Source: Cristatella mucedo
Taxonomy: Eukaryota; Bryozoa; Phylactolaemata; Cristatellidae
DNA: 64,000 nt
NCBI GenBank assembly: GCA_009760855.2
Contig: WPIO01000002.1
Coordinates: 6,893,001 to 6,957,000 of the forward strand
Direction of reading: 5' to 3'
Below are positions 37,157-47,119 of this stretch, piece by piece. Under the pieces are notes generated by a model. That model saw only the letters and a program-made list of their open reading frames with translations. It was not told the origin of the DNA and did no database searches. The position numbers were made by a program, and so were the translations under genes. Numbering within the stretch: position 1 is the first letter of the stretch; each line of letters opens with the position of its first letter.

Positions 37157-38228
37157 TTTTAAACCAGCGCACAATGCATATCTAGACTTGTCATTCCGCC
37201 TCTTTCCCTCGCCGCATACAGTAACAATGCCGCTATATTCGGTTCTGTATAGACGTCTTTCCTCTATTGCCCGCAGTGGGTGCCTATGCTGCCTTGGGTT
37301 CTTTTCACCACCCTGACCTTCAAAAACTTCACTTTATGGCTTTCGTATGCTCTATTTTGTAAGGCTGTTATCTGAATTTTTGTTAGTGTGTACCCAAATG
37401 CAGGTAAATATTTATCAGGACTATTGAGTTCGTGCACAGCTCACCAGCTATGAGAGACTTGTACAACATTAGCACTGTCGCAGTATGCAAGCACTCCTAC
37501 TGTGCTGTCTGCTGAGATGCGTACTCTCTGGCGCTCCAAGATTCTTGCATATATTCTGCGGTGGACTGTAAAGGCTGCCCTTTTTTACGATGCGTGGGCC
37601 TCAACGTTAGCGGCTTTCGAAGGGGCGTGGCAAGTATGGGTACGGCACTGATCGGCATTCTGCTGCAATGCATTTCCATGCACCTCCCAGTGTGACTCTG
37701 CAAACTAAAATAACGTTTCCCAAAGACTAAAGTCTAAGCACCTTGTTGGTATGCAACTTGCTTGTCAACGGACTTCTTCTCACATAACAAAGAGACTGTA
37801 TGTCGATGCCCCGACAGTCGATGAACAGTAAATAGCCTGGAAGCAGCAGCGAAGGACGGCCGAAGCGAATGTGCCAGAGTTGGTGGCCGGCGAGATGTCG
37901 TTTCGTAAGTATTTCGTAAGCGGGTTCAATAGTCTAGGACCAGCAAAAAAGAAAATTATGTTAACGATCTTTATGGAGCAAAAGAGTTGAATAGTTATTC
38001 TTCTCGAAAGGACCTGAGGACAAAATTAGATTATGCAGTGGTGGAACCGGTGTGCAGAGGGACGATCTCTCCACCATGGACCTAGGGAAGTACCTGTATG
38101 ACGGGGGAATTTCTCCTCATGGCAAGAGCTGTGCGACGACGTGAAAGGAGTGGGTCAAATAGATTTGTCAATTTTTTAATAAACTCTTTTTACGTGTTAT
38201 CTATGTCATCATGTCGGAAAGAGCCCGG
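37157..38228. other. No assigned feature
   Basis: A minus-strand frame at 37,497-37,703 follows a good acceptor (TATTTTAGTTTGCAG) but has no clear donor. I left it uncalled. Confidence 0.35.
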
Positions 38229-38402
38229 AGCCGTGATGGCGCACTCACTAGATAAGGCGGTTGCTTTTCACAGCCTCGGTTCCGATGTCGTGGGTTCGAA
38301 TCCTGCGGTGGGCGATCCTTTATCGCCACTGCAAGCGGTGTTGATAGCCGTAAAGGCTCTTCTGTCGCTATACAGAAGAGGCGGTTAAATCAGCTAGTAT
38401 TT
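38229..38402 (+). mobile_element. SINE-A, full length
   Basis: AGCCGTGATGGCGCACTCAC, box B GGTTCGAATCC, GCCACTGCAAGCGGTG, and tail TCAGCTAGTATTTAATTTAA. Confidence 0.95.
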
Positions 38403-39469
38403 AATTTAATTTAGCTCCCTCACCCTCAACCTTAAAACTCTAGCTCCGCCCCTGAGGTTCTGTATTACTGAGTGTGGACCTCGTGGGCAAGAATTAGAAT
38501 TGCGTACTTGCGTAATTGCTGAGCTATTGCAGCTCCAATAGAAAACGTGATGCGTGACTAAATCTCTTGGATTTACAAAGCAGCCTTGCGGCCAATTCAG
38601 GTTTCACGATCTAACCCAGCGGTTTAAGGGTTCATTGATCATCATGATATCTTTCGGATGAACGAACACCCTCGCCATTTTGAGGGGCACTGGGAATTTC
38701 AGGTTTTAATGGTAAGACCGGCAGCCCCATATACCAATGAGGCATTGATATTCATCCTGCAGGCAAATTATAAGTAAACAGGCAATCTACCAAACCTCAT
38801 TTATTTGGATTCGGTTGTTATGGAATTACAATGATAAAGAGATGATAGAGGAAGGAAATTGTGTTCTGACCCTGGCGGCTACACGTTGGAATTTGAAGAA
38901 TTAGCTTGCAAACATCGCATCTTCATACACATGAAATGGTAACGCGCAGTTCCTGTCTAGATAATATTACAGTGAGAAGCGCTTGCACAGTTTCGGTAAT
39001 AATAATTAATATCTCGTAAATTTTATTGTGGATACGAGAAAAACATAAGGTTGCACATTACTAATATTCATGTCGATAGTAATTGTATAAAAATACTTAA
39101 AGAAGCCTTATATCTAGTTGCTTATACGTCATAAATATCTCAACTGGTTACTATTCCCTAAAAGCTTAGCGTTTGCGACCAGCACAGTAATTAACTTGAA
39201 AAAAGTCGCGCCTTGTTGTTCACATTTAGTCAGAAAGAACAGAAACTGAATGGAAATTGTTAACATAGATTTGCTTTTCAGTCAAACAAGCAAGACCACT
39301 CAAAAGAGTTAAGAATTTTCTAGATTTTCTAGACCTACGGTGCCTGTATGTCCGCATCTGAAAATCCCTTTCCCGACAAAGCCCGAAATATACCTTATCA
39401 TCATGCTTTGGCTATATTGTCCTCAATAACGAAGTCCAAAGTCCTTTATATACTAATAAAAGCGTTCGC
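38403..39469. other. No feature seen
   Basis: AT-rich sequence without recognised repeats or exons. Confidence 0.4.
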
Positions 39470-40930
39470 TTTCTTCTTGTAAGTTTCTATGTTCTCCTTG
39501 AATTTGCCAACATAAGCATCAATGATCTGGACTTGAGAGAAATTCTGCATCCTATTCTGTGACAGTTGTTTATGAGAGCCTGACCTAGGTAATCCAAGTG
39601 CTCAGCCTTTTGATTGTACAGAAAGCCACGAAACACCGAAACGCAACTTTTCCATGTCTCTTTCTCCATCCTACACAGCTTCTTGATGAATTCGTCACAT
39701 CCTGCGATCCTCTTTATCAGGCGGAGATACCAGCTTTTACTTTTACCTCCGACAGCTACGGAAAAACATGTTGGAGGTACTTAAAATCTGCTGACTTATT
39801 CTCTACAGCATTCTGACAATTTCCGTGATGAGGCCTAACTTGATATGCAGTAGTGGCATCAGCACCCTCCGAGGGTCTGCAAGCGGATGTCATTTAATGC
39901 TGTACCCCCTACAAATAACATAAATCGGCTTGCTGTGGCCAGTACCTTTTGCGATAGGGTGCTTTAGTGTCCTTGTCCCATGGGCAAACAAGGAAACTTC
40001 GTAAGACCACCTTGCAGGCCAGTCAGGAATGACGCCAGTTGAAAGTCTCCAATAAAATCACCGCCATATTCACCAGACTTCATCTCACTCAGTATCATCT
40101 TGACACTGACGTGGCCTTCTTTGAGTTAGCAAAGTGGGCCATACAGAGAAACGGGTACTCCTTCATGTGCTTATGCGTGCTGACCCTGTGCATGCTGCCA
40201 CTAAACACATTTGCATGCTGACCCTGTGCATGTTACCCCTAACCATGTTATTCATTTTGTTTGTTTATCAAGCATGATTTTACTCGCCGTTCAATTGCAT
40301 TTCCCTTTGCAGCAGATGTAGGGCATCTAGAGAGAGATTGAGTTCTCTGAGGGCGCTTTATCAAGTGCATTATTATTATTATTACCTGTTCCATTATAAA
40401 GTAGGACTGCTTTGATGGTCCTCGACGAGCTATCAATGAATACGTGACATTCACGTGGTTTACAGGTCATTCTAAAGCTCGAATAGACCGGCCATAAAGT
40501 TTCAGAAGCACAGCTCATCTCGTCTACTGAAGAAGTTGGAAACAAGTTGATGGTGCTTTTTCTGATCGGTCACTTTCCGACTTTTGTCGTCGTCCAACAA
40601 GTTTCACTTGTTGATCCTAGATGCCAGACGCTCAGCATTAGACTTGGTTGGACCAAAGTCTCTGGTCAGATCTTTAAGGTGTTTCTAGTTGGGGTAGTAT
40701 GGTTTTCTCTCCTCAAACGCTTCTGAAAATCGAAGTCTGGATCTGCCACAGGTTCCTCGCAGTCTGACTTGCTGCTCTCTCCAGAAGATGGCTGATCATT
40801 CATATCCAGAGAGGTATGGGTAGGGAGCTCAGAGCAGCGTGGTACCGGGTCAATGGATGACAGAATTTATGGAGACAAGATAGGAGGCACGCCAGTTAAA
40901 CGTGTGGAAGGGTCCACTATGCATGGTAGG
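39470..40930 (-). pseudogene. Decayed repeat-borne ORF, copy 1
   Basis: Read on the minus strand in shifting frames, the blocks in order are an acidic SSGESSKSDCEEPVADPD, TPTRNTLK, FIDSSSRTIKAVLLYNGT, MILSEMKSGEYGGDFIGD, a damaged cysteine/tryptophan block, VENKSADFKYLQH and GCRISLKSRSLMLMLANS. From memory these follow a widespread but unnamed protein family found in many arthropod and cnidarian genomes, in multiple copies per genome, with FIDSSK, CFLCLWDSR and LMKQFVKALDKEG-type motifs. It is presumably carried by a mobile element. Stops and frameshifts make it dead. An L2-like tail has inserted at 40,162-40,384, and the second copy lies at 53.1-54.3 kb. Confidence 0.75.
40162..40384 (+). 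mobile_element. L2-like 3' end nested in repeat-borne ORF
   Basis: The 3' UTR TGCGTGCTGACCCTGTGCAT, then TTGCAGCAGATGTAGGGCAT and AGAGATTGAGTTCTCTGAGG, with (ATT)n. It splits the minus-strand pseudogene between its FIDSSS and ILSEMK blocks, so it is younger than that element. Confidence 0.92.
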
Positions 40931-41239
40931 TCTGTTTCCTCAGATTCTTAGGATAGCAAACTGTATGGCTCTCTCTTTTTCTTCCCTGAACCAGACTTTA
41001 AAAGTACCAAAGCTATGTAAATTAAAAAACTATACTTCACACATTACTTAACTGTGTCAAAGCAATTTCGTCTAGAAAGCAGAAATGTTTCACGTTACCT
41101 TCACTGGTTCTCTAACAGTGCTTGCATGTGAAATGAGGCACTTAGTTCTTGCCTTGATTCCCTAAAGGCATACCAACGTTTGCATTGTAGGTCTCGAACA
41201 TCTTAACCGACGCTTTCACGGAGAATTTTTTCTCTTTAT

Positions 41240-41322
41240 AATAATAATAACGCACTTGATGCACTTGATAAAGCGCCCTCAGAGAACTCAATCTCTTTCT
41301 AGGCACTTCACATCTGCTTTTG
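41240..41322 (-). mobile_element. L2-like 3' tail only
   Basis: AATAATAATAACGCACTTGA, AAGCGCCCTCAGAGAACTCA, then CTCTTTCTAGGCACTTCACA. The unit GCACTTGAT is duplicated at its start. Confidence 0.9.
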
Positions 41323-41498
41323 GATTGATAAAGTGTCCGAGCACATAGAAAATGCACTCCTGGGTGCAAGCAACCTCTTGATGTCATGTAAGTCAAATAA
41401 AATATTCGCTATATCTTACTCTGTAATAGAGTTGACTAAAATGTTTGTTTAAGGCACCTGTGCTGTCACACTTCTGTAGATACTAATCAATAACGAGC

Positions 41499-41630
41499 TA
41501 GCTTGGCCCAGTGGTTAAGATGCTCGCCCCGACCAAAGTCTGACTGAGGTCGTGGGCTCGAGCCCCGATGCATATGTGAAGCGCCTGTATAGAGATCAAG
41601 TTCTCTTAGATCTCTATACAAATGAATTTA
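41499..41630 (+). mobile_element. SINE-B, full length
   Basis: AGCTTGGCCCAGTGGTTAAG matches box A (TGGCCCAGTGG), and GGGCTCGAGCCC is box-B like. The tail, GTGAAGCGCCTGTATAGAGA then TCAAGTTCTCTTAG, is homologous to the L2-like 3' end, and it ends AAATGAATTTATTTT. This is the cleanest reference copy. Confidence 0.95.
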
Positions 41631-41909
41631 TTTTAAATTATGCGTGCCCGAGTCTATTTGAATAGCCAAACAGTTCATGCTGTAAGTCTACATAGTACCT
41701 ATCAGCAAAACCGGCAAACAATTTCCCTGAACACAAAAGAAAGGTTTTGTGTACATCAGTAGCTATTTTCTATTTATTTTGGGCATAAAGGATTGGGAAC
41801 ACGCCCTTTTTACCCAAGGAGAAAAATCAAATTGAAATATGTTACCTAGCATACTATCAATCAATGGTAGTGAATGCCTTTCTGTTTCGAGACTCATATA
41901 ATCGGAATA

Positions 41910-41975
41910 ATTGTAATAATACTTTATATAGAGCGCCCTCAGGGAACTCAATCTCTTTCTAGGCACGTTATATAA
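41910..41975 (-). mobile_element. L2-like 3' tail only
   Basis: TTGTAATAATACTTTATATA, GAGCGCCCTCAGGGAACTCA, then CTCTTTCTAGGCACG. Confidence 0.88.
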
Positions 41976-42015
41976 GTGATCTAAGCTGGCTATCTTCACA
42001 TATGCGGCACTTGTT

Positions 42016-42155
42016 AACTAGCTGATTTAACAGCCTCTTTTTTATAGCGGCCAAAGAGCCTTTACGGCTATTACCACTGCTTGCAGCGGCTATAAAGGAT
42101 CGCTCGCCGCAGGGTACGAACCTACGGCCTCGGGATTGAGGTTAGGCAGTAGCAT
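42016..42155 (-). mobile_element. SINE-A copy
   Basis: In reverse orientation: CTAGCTGATTTAACAGCCTC, GGCTATTACCACTGCTTGCA, GATCGCTCGCCGCAGG and the box-B complement GGTACGAACC. Confidence 0.88.
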
Positions 42156-43522
42156 AACAGTACAACCAGACCTTTAGCACATGGACTCGGTCCTAAGGTG
42201 TGGTCTTAATTTTTTTTCGCGCTCTCCTATCGTCAGCATGCCTGCGTCCATCGGTGCTGCCTCGACTAGTCGGCCATGTTTCGCCGAGCTTGCTCCACCA
42301 GCACCGGTCACCGGCTGTATCTGACATCGTGGGTAGCGTTGCGTTGGCGCCGTGCTTGTGCTCAAGACTTTTCTGCTGAGTTGCTATGCCGCGTTCGCAG
42401 CATCATCTCATTTGAAATTTTTTTTAATAGCAGCGTCATTATTTCACTATTTCTCGGTAATTTGGTATCTGGCCCTTAGCGATCTTTGGAGATACGAGAT
42501 TTAGCTCCAGGCTCGTGTGAGACTAGAATGCATAATACTAGACCAGGTCATCTTCGCAAAATGTATACAATGCTGCACTATCGAAGTTCAAGCACTGTTC
42601 TGCTTCTTGTCTGATTAATTTTTGGGACCCTGCTTACAGTTACTTCCAGAACGAATCTAGCTGGACCGACTGTTGGAGCAGTCGCTTTGCTGATGGATAT
42701 TATAGCTGCCAACCATAGATTACAATATGTGAAAAGCGACGCCCGCTGTAAGAATTTGATCACAACTTCCAATGAGCGCATTAAAGGGCTGGCTCTTGAT
42801 CAGGCTGGATCGTGGCATTTCGCAACAAATACCTAGCAACGAAAGGCCAGACGATCTCCGCTTTACCTAGTGCTCAGATGTAAAGAACAACTGCTACCAG
42901 GTTTTAGTACACGCTGAGTAGCTCGTCTGGCTCGTGAATCACTGGTCCATCTGCTGAGCTTCTTTAGAGACTTCTACGGTAGCTAGGATTAAGCCATGGA
43001 GCTGGTCAGTCGACTTTTCCAAAGGCAGCCAATCTCGTATGAAGGTGAAGGAGTACATTAAGTGGTTTAGCAGTCCGACAGGCTCATTCAGATTCGTCAA
43101 GGTGGGGTAGGTGGACACAGATCTTTTTTAGCTATGCGTAAGGACCTCATACACCGTTCTTAGGGAATAGCTGTAGTTTAATGAGGCCTAACAATAGTCT
43201 TGTAATGTATTTTTAAGTAGAAATTGCACTCGATGCATTTAATCGACCATTATCGCAAACTCCACCAGACCAATTTATAAAGAGCAATAGCACATTCTGC
43301 TTCACCGGCTAATAATAACGTGACGAGATGAAGTGGCCGGCTTCTCAATTAACAAGTAATATAAGCCAACCAAGCGTATATGATTTACAGTTTTTAAGAC
43401 ACTGGTGTCATCTCAAATTATTGGGTAAGTCCACTGTCTAAAAGTGCCCTTGATGTCAAGTTTTAGTGAAGCTGCTAGCTAATACTGGCGTCCCTAGAAA
43501 ACTGGGTCAAATAAGTAGTATG
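42156..43522. other. No assigned feature
   Basis: Open frames exist near 42,276-42,479 (+) and 42,578-42,781 (-), without splice support or recognised motifs. Confidence 0.35.
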
Positions 43523-43573
43523 CAAGCTATAGTTTCATTGGCTTAGAATCTAAGCCAATGAAACTCTAGCTTG
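43523..43573. repeat. 24-bp inverted repeat with 3-base loop
   Basis: The left arm CAAGCTATAGTTTCATTGGC plus TTAG at 43,523-43,546, loop AAT, and right arm at 43,550-43,573 are reverse complements with one mismatch (A/C). This would form a long hairpin in RNA or a cruciform in DNA. No transposon ends are seen on either side. Confidence 0.93.
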
Positions 43574-43987
43574 AATACTCTTAAATTTTTCGCGAACAGT
43601 TCCATCTAGGTAACCACTAAGCGTCAGCCAATCTACAATCCGTCCACAAAAAGCTTTCGTAGATAACAGCATCAGAGGCAGAATATTGCATAATGTATCA
43701 TTGTTTAGCTGCTTTTTTCCATCTTGTAGAAGTCCGCATCGATTTCTTCTAAAATATTCTTCTTATTCATATTCTTCGTATTCAGGTATTTTATCTTGTG
43801 TTCAACTTCCATATATTTGTTGATGCACCAGGACTTACCCGGATTCATTGCTACTTATTCGTTATCCTTCGCAAAGCCAAACTATTTCCCGCATACTGGA
43901 GTCACTTCATGCCATGCAGCCATTGTTAAGTAGCGAAGGTCGCTGCGGGAAATCAAAATACTCGGTGCATCGAGAAATAAAGACTGA

Positions 43988-44261
43988 ATTAATCATTAAT
44001 CGTTCGCAATGACTGCAAAATCTTTTGATTAAATAAGGATGCATTATCTATCAAACAAAGTTAAACCATAATGAAATGTTGACCGCTATGAACGAAGAAT
44101 GATTTTGATGCCAACAGATTGTGCATTAATCATTAATCATGCGTGCGGACTGCTTAGAACTTGGATTCAATTATGATGAATATCTAATCAAAGAAAGTTC
44201 AACCGTAATGAAATATTGACCATCAGAAAGGAAGAATGCTTTTGACGTCAATAGATTATTA
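43988..44261. repeat. Degenerate tandem duplication, 137-bp period
   Basis: ATTAATCATTAATC occurs at 43,988 and 44,125. After each copy, blocks AAAGTTAAACCATAATGAAA / AAAGTTCAACCGTAATGAAA and GAAGAATGATTTTGATG / GAAGAATGCTTTTGACG recur at the same spacing. Confidence 0.85.
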
Positions 44262-44325
44262 ACTGTTTGCCTGTTTGAACGGGACCGCGAGAGGTTCTCG
44301 TTGCCGCCTGCTTTTACGGACGTAC

Positions 44326-44369
44326 CTCTGCAATTGCATCCACCACGCCTGTGCACCGCCCAGCAAGAA
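44326..44369 (-). CDS. Possible upstream exon of minus-strand gene
   Basis: Acceptor TGGCCGACACATTAG at 44,370 and strong donor GCAGAG|GTACGT at 44,325. In phase 1 it reads LAGRCTGVVDAIAE and exits in phase 0, matching exon 36,297-36,440, whose peptide begins LDKVCQERV. It is short, and the other two frames are also open, so the evidence is the donor and the phase fit only. Confidence 0.3.
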
Positions 44370-45582
44370 CTAATGTGTCGGCCATGCGAAAAAGTCGCGG
44401 CCTTAAATCATTTGCTCATTCGGCTCACCCCAGCCGAACTGACGTAGGTACGGCACAATGCATTACTCGTAGAATGACTGGCTTCACAAGCTGCGTAACT
44501 TTTAAACGCGGGCTGCTGTTATTTCCTTGATGGAATATCGCTTCATCTAACAGTGTCATCTAGCAGTGTCATAATCAGCTACCACATATAAATGACTGAT
44601 AAACTCAAAGGATGTGATTACATTACCGAATGCGAATCCTTCCAAGTGAAACTGAATAGCATGCAAGTGTTGCATCAATTTCAATTCCCTTTACTTCCTG
44701 ACAACAGGTTGAAGATTGTAAATTTGAATTAGGAAACAGGTAAAAATGGCTGATAAGGCAAATGCGTCACATGCTGTGTGTGCACATGAATATTTTTAAT
44801 CGCATCCAGATCATTCTCGGATCGGGTACATTCACGTGATTCGCAGAAACATACATGTATTATTTTAGTCCAACTGATAAAGATACGAGAAACTTCTGTC
44901 GCTAAGAATTCATAATATTTTTCAACTCAGTTAAAAAGGGAATATTATGAGTTATTATAATAGGAGAGAGTCTTAGAATTTGTGGAGAGATCGACCGACC
45001 GGTTTTCATCATAAATTTGTATATGATTCAAGCCCTTTCATACCTGAGTATTCCAGAAACCAGATGAGAACGGTATATTAACGGGGTCTACAGCAATTTA
45101 TCGCGTTCTGCTACAAAACGGCTGAGCTAAGTTCAAGAAATGAGTGCATAAGATAACGATATTTAATTTAGAGGGCATCAGCAATAATTCAATGCACGCA
45201 GGCTTCGCATTCTCTAGAAAATTGAAAAAATTCTCTTGAAAATTGTATTCCGGCAAGTAAATTGCCGTACGAGTGGAAGGGAGAGGTCACGAGGAATTGG
45301 ACAGTAAATTATCTTGACGTTTCAATTGCGTGTATTGTCCTGAAATTTAGTATTCAAATAACATAAAAATGAATGCTGTGACACATTCAATCGCTATAGG
45401 AGTTTTTGGAACTAACTTATATAGTGGATCGCATATTGCCCTTCCATACCTTTTTTAAATTTTCTCGATAAATTCATGACACGAATGTCACAACATTTGG
45501 CAGGTATGCGTTTAACTCTGCTACTTGTGCTATTCGGTTTTAGTACTTTTAGCCTGTTGCAGGTGATTCGTAGCATTTTGTA
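44370..45582. other. No feature seen
   Basis: AT-rich, with no recognised repeat or exon. Confidence 0.4.
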
Positions 45583-46345
45583 GTGCTGGACATTGCTAAG
45601 TCTGCCTACTTTCAGCTACATAACATTGCTAAAATTCGGGCTTGTTTACACAGGGATACCACATCCAAATTGGTCAATGCATTTGTGGCATCCTGTCTCT
45701 ACTTCTGTAATTCACTGTTTGCTGGTCTACCGGCCTATGCAATCAGGTGCTTACGGCTGGTGCAAAAACTCTGTAGCTACGTTGTCCACAGCACACCACT
45801 TCTCGCCGATCTATTCTACCTCACAGTTAAGCAACGCATTGACTTCAAAGTTCAGTCGCTCACTTCCAGGTCCCTTAATTTTTTGGCTCCTGCCTACCTA
45901 TCAGATCTACTCCCCCACCAGGCTAAGTACCGTACCACCTGCTCTTCGGGATCTAATCGTATAACCAAACATAGTACGAACCTCAAATTCTTTGGAGATC
46001 GTGCCTTTAGTTCATATGCTCCCAAAGCCCGAAACTCACTTCCGACTTGTGTCACGACATCCCGTGACTGAACCACATTTAAACGGAAACTAAAAATGCA
46101 TCTGTTTATCACAGCATTTAGTGAATCCATGTGATCCATTCTTTACGTGCTTATGCGTGCTGACACTGTGAATGCTGCCACCAACCATATTTTTACGCTT
46201 AACCTGTGCATGTCACCTCTAATCATGTTAAATTTGTTTCAGTGTTTATTGAGCAGTCTACCACTAACCATTCGGTCATGGCTCCTTTGCAGAAAATTTA
46301 AAGTGCCACGGCGCTCAGGGAGCCGCTTTAGACGTTCGCCCAGAT
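45583..46345 (+). mobile_element. L2-like LINE 3' part
   Basis: The frame encodes SAYFQLHNIAKIRACLHRDT, TSKLVNAFVASCLYFCNSL, LAPAYLSDLLPHQAKYRTTC and FSSYAPKARNSLPTCVTT. One frame stays open over 162 codons, so it is better preserved than most copies. The 3' UTR is TGCGTGCTGACACTGTGAAT, and the terminal tail is decayed. Confidence 0.93.
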
Positions 46346-47119
46346 GAGCGCGTTTGGCTTGAGGCTTCGTTATTTCTACAGATTTTGATCCAGATTTATT
46401 TCTGCAGATCCTCTAGGTTTCTCTGTCATTATTATTTTATTATTATTTTATTTTTATACGTGAGTGAAAAGACTGGGACGGTATAGGCAGATGTAACGGG
46501 CTGCCTGGAAAGCACTTTCGGCGCAAAGTATCAAGCTCTCAAAATGGGGATACCGATTTCGTTGTAGGTAGGTGCAGGCACATCTGCACGGTGGCGTTCC
46601 ATCAGCAAAGAGTTTATACGCCATAATCATTTCTCGAAGAGGCTGATGAACCCTTCCCGGACGACGCCCAAGGGACGCAGAACCTCAAGCTGCTTCTTTG
46701 GAGAAGGCCACTCAGTTTCGCTCAGAAGAGGCTCGATAAACCCGATTGGCGGCGCGAACCTTCGGGGCGCCCCCCCCCCATCGGGTTCGCCAAAATGAAA
46801 ATGTCAGTTTCTTCTTACGTGAGGTCTAAAAGAAAAGGCGTTCGGCGCGGCGAGCTTTTGGGACTGGCCTTGGCCTTGGCGCTTGGCCTTCATGCTAAGC
46901 AAAAGTGAGGTATGCCAGCTTTTTAATCACATAGGCTCGCGAACCCAACATGCCGGCTGCGCCCCATCGGGGTGCGGATTCGGGCTCTGTACCCATTGGC
47001 GGGCGATGAAGTTACGCGCCGACGGTAAGATGGGGTCCCGGGAGAAACTTATTGAAAGTGCTGTCGTTCAAAGCCGGGCGCTTAGGGAAGAGACTCTTCA
47101 TCCTGCTCTGTATTTGCCG
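46346..47119. other. GC-rich patch, no gene
   Basis: Contains a 9-bp poly-C at about 46,770, with CGAACCTTCGGGGCG and GGGTTCGCC words around it. No exon or known repeat was recognised. Confidence 0.35.

Noticed and set aside
37497-37703. Minus-strand frame after a strong acceptor
   Set aside because: No donor in a phase that joins the exon at 36,440; the peptide is unremarkable.
42156-43500. Third copy of the repeat-borne ORF
   Set aside because: Some words looked similar at first, but no ordered run of motifs was found on either strand.
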